Of a stretch of DNA of 64,000 bases, positions 62,808-64,000 are shown piece after piece. Within the stretch, counting starts at the first letter, position 1, and the number at the start of each line of letters is the position of its first letter. This DNA comes from Rhodococcus sp. P-2 (GTDB lineage Bacteria; Actinomycetota; Actinomycetes; Mycobacteriales; Mycobacteriaceae): NCBI RefSeq assembly GCF_016598535.1, contig NZ_CP066779.1, positions 682,001-746,000 of the forward strand. Direction: 5' to 3'. The notes under the pieces were generated by a model. That model made no database searches and was not told where the DNA came from. It worked only from the letters and a program-made list of their open reading frames with translations. A program made the position numbers and the translations under genes.

Positions 62808-64000
62808 GTGAATCAATACATCGCCGCCATCGACCAAGGCACGACGTCGAGCCGCTGCATGATCTTCGATCACGACGGCGCCGTGGTGAGCGTTGCGCAG
62901 AAAGAACACGAGCAGATTTTCCCGCGTGCCGGTTGGGTCGAGCACGACCCGGTTGCGCTGTGGATCAACACCCGGGAGGTGGTGGCCGGCGCTCTCGCGA
63001 AGGTCGACCTCACGCGGGCCGACATCGCGGCCGTCGGAATCACGAATCAGCGTGAGACGACCGTCGTTTGGGAGCGTTCGACGGGCAAGCCGATCTACAA
63101 CGCGATCGTGTGGCAGGACACGCGCACGGATCAGCTGTGTGTCGAACTGGGCGGCGACGAGGGTCCCGACAAGTACCGAGACAAGACCGGACTACCACTC
63201 TCGACCTACTTCGCCGGGCCGAAGATCCGCTGGATTCTCGACAACGTCGACGGTGCGAGAGCCAAAGCGGAGGCCGGAGAATTGTGCTTCGGCACCGTCG
63301 ACACGTGGATCGTGTGGAACCTGACCGACGGCGTCCACGTGACAGATGTCACCAATGCGTCACGCACGATGCTGATGGATCTCGAGACCCTCCAGTGGGA
63401 CGAATCGATCTGCGCGGACTTTGGAATCCCGGTGTCGATGCTCCCGGAAATCCGTAGTTCGTCCGAGGTCTACGGCACCGGGCGCCCACGCGGCAATCTC
63501 GCCGGTGTGCCGGTCGCCGGAATTCTCGGTGACCAGCAGGCAGCCACCTTCGGTCAGGCCTGCCTCTCCGAGGGTGAAGCCAAGAACACCTACGGCACCG
63601 GCAATTTCATGCTTCTCAACACGGGAACCAAGCCGGTGCACAGCAAACACGGACTGCTGACCACCGTCTGCTACAAGCTCGGCGAAGCGCCTGCCGTCTA
63701 CGCACTCGAAGGCTCCGTCGCGGTGACGGGTTCCTTGGTCCAATGGCTTCGAGACAACCTCGGAATCATTCAGAACGCCAAGGACATCGAGCCGCTCGCC
63801 GCGAGTGTGGACGACAACGGCGGCGCCTACTTCGTGCCCGCTTTCTCCGGACTTTTCGCACCTCGGTGGCGACCGGACGCGCGGGGTGTCATCGTCGGCC
63901 TGACGCGCTTCGTCAACAGGGGGCACATTGCCCGCGCTGCGCTCGAGGCGACGGCGTACCAAACTCGTGAGGTCATCGACGCCATGCGAGCGGATTCGGG
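62808..64000 (+). CDS. glpK: Glycerol kinase GlpK, 5' part
   Basis: The first 397 codons of a FGGY kinase phosphorylating glycerol; the gene runs past the window end. The N-terminal [28 protein letters not shown] with the glycerol-binding Arg-Glu, WQDTRT and [10 protein letters not shown] segments are clear. GTG 62808 follows AGGAG at 4 bases. It is divergent from glpD, so glycerol uptake products are processed by adjacent genes. No glpF-type channel is in the window. Confidence 0.95.
   Translation, partial: MNQYIAAIDQGTTSSRCMIFDHDGAVVSVAQKEHEQIFPRAGWVEHDPVALWINTREVVAGALAKVDLTRADIAAVGITNQRETTVVWERSTGKPIYNAIVWQDTRTDQLCVELGGDEGPDKYRDKTGLPLSTYFAGPKIRWILDNVDGARAKAEAGELCFGTVDTWIVWNLTDGVHVTDVTNASRTMLMDLETLQWDESICADFGIPVSMLPEIRSSSEVYGTGRPRGNLAGVPVAGILGDQQAATFGQACLSEGEAKNTYGTGNFMLLNTGTKPVHSKHGLLTTVCYKLGEAPAVYALEGSVAVTGSLVQWLRDNLGIIQNAKDIEPLAASVDDNGGAYFVPAFSGLFAPRWRPDARGVIVGLTRFVNRGHIARAALEATAYQTREVIDAMRADS

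Overview
The window is GC-rich, densely coded actinobacterial chromosome. It most likely comes from Rhodococcus, probably the erythropolis/qingshengii group. This is inferred from gene content and order, not from a marker gene. The backbone follows the order known around M. tuberculosis Rv3275c-Rv3302c: purE-purK, GtrA, PH protein, birA, accD5, accE5, maf, sseA, sufE, accA3, lat, lrp, an Rv3292-like gene, pcd, lhr, nei2, glpD. Rhodococcus-type accessory blocks are inserted into it. No tRNA, rRNA, CRISPR array or insertion sequence was seen, and no gene-free stretch exceeds about 300 bases.

Layout. 1-404: end of a truncated AMP-binding-like gene. 408-5703 (minus): sensor kinase, NarL-type regulator, ABC ATPase and large FtsX permease, probably one operon. 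5724-7873 (minus): purK, purE and a tiny HExxH protein. 7996-11904: GtrA, an OmpR-type two-component system, a PH-domain protein and an HdeD protein. 12023-26683: birA, accD5, accE5, maf, sseA, sufE and accA3, interrupted by a frameshifted HNH gene, a DHA2 drug/lipid exporter and three PapA-type acyltransferases. 26760-28695: DUF1707, a GNAT-like fragment, VanZ, and a PtpB-type phosphatase on the opposite strand.

28840-35558 is a tight purine-catabolism operon (OHCU decarboxylase, HIU hydrolase, uricase, 8-oxoguanine deaminase, two-gene xanthine dehydrogenase). It would take xanthine or 8-oxoguanine to allantoin. 35555-40262 is a lysine-degradation module (lat, Lrp regulator, HglS-type DUF1338 enzyme, pcd). 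40213-44147 is a compact unit of NCS2 nucleobase permease, 2-oxoglutarate/Fe(II) oxygenase and alpha/beta hydrolase with a divergent XRE-cupin regulator. It may be an uncharacterised nucleobase-oxidising system. 44202-47703: acyl-CoA-dehydrogenase-like protein, N-formylglutamate amidohydrolase family protein and Dcu transporter.

47810-53197: lhr and nei2 (DNA repair). 53184-55332: TetR, MpaB-type oxygenase and a membrane protein. 55434-59578: aldo/keto reductase, 3-hydroxybutyrate dehydrogenase with an MHS transporter, and LysR. 59547-64000: GAF-ANTAR regulator, unknown protein, glpD and the start of glpK.

A recurrent feature is a TANNNT hexamer 6-7 bases before a start codon that has no Shine-Dalgarno sequence, at about a dozen genes. 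This suggests widespread leaderless transcription, and it was used to choose several starts.
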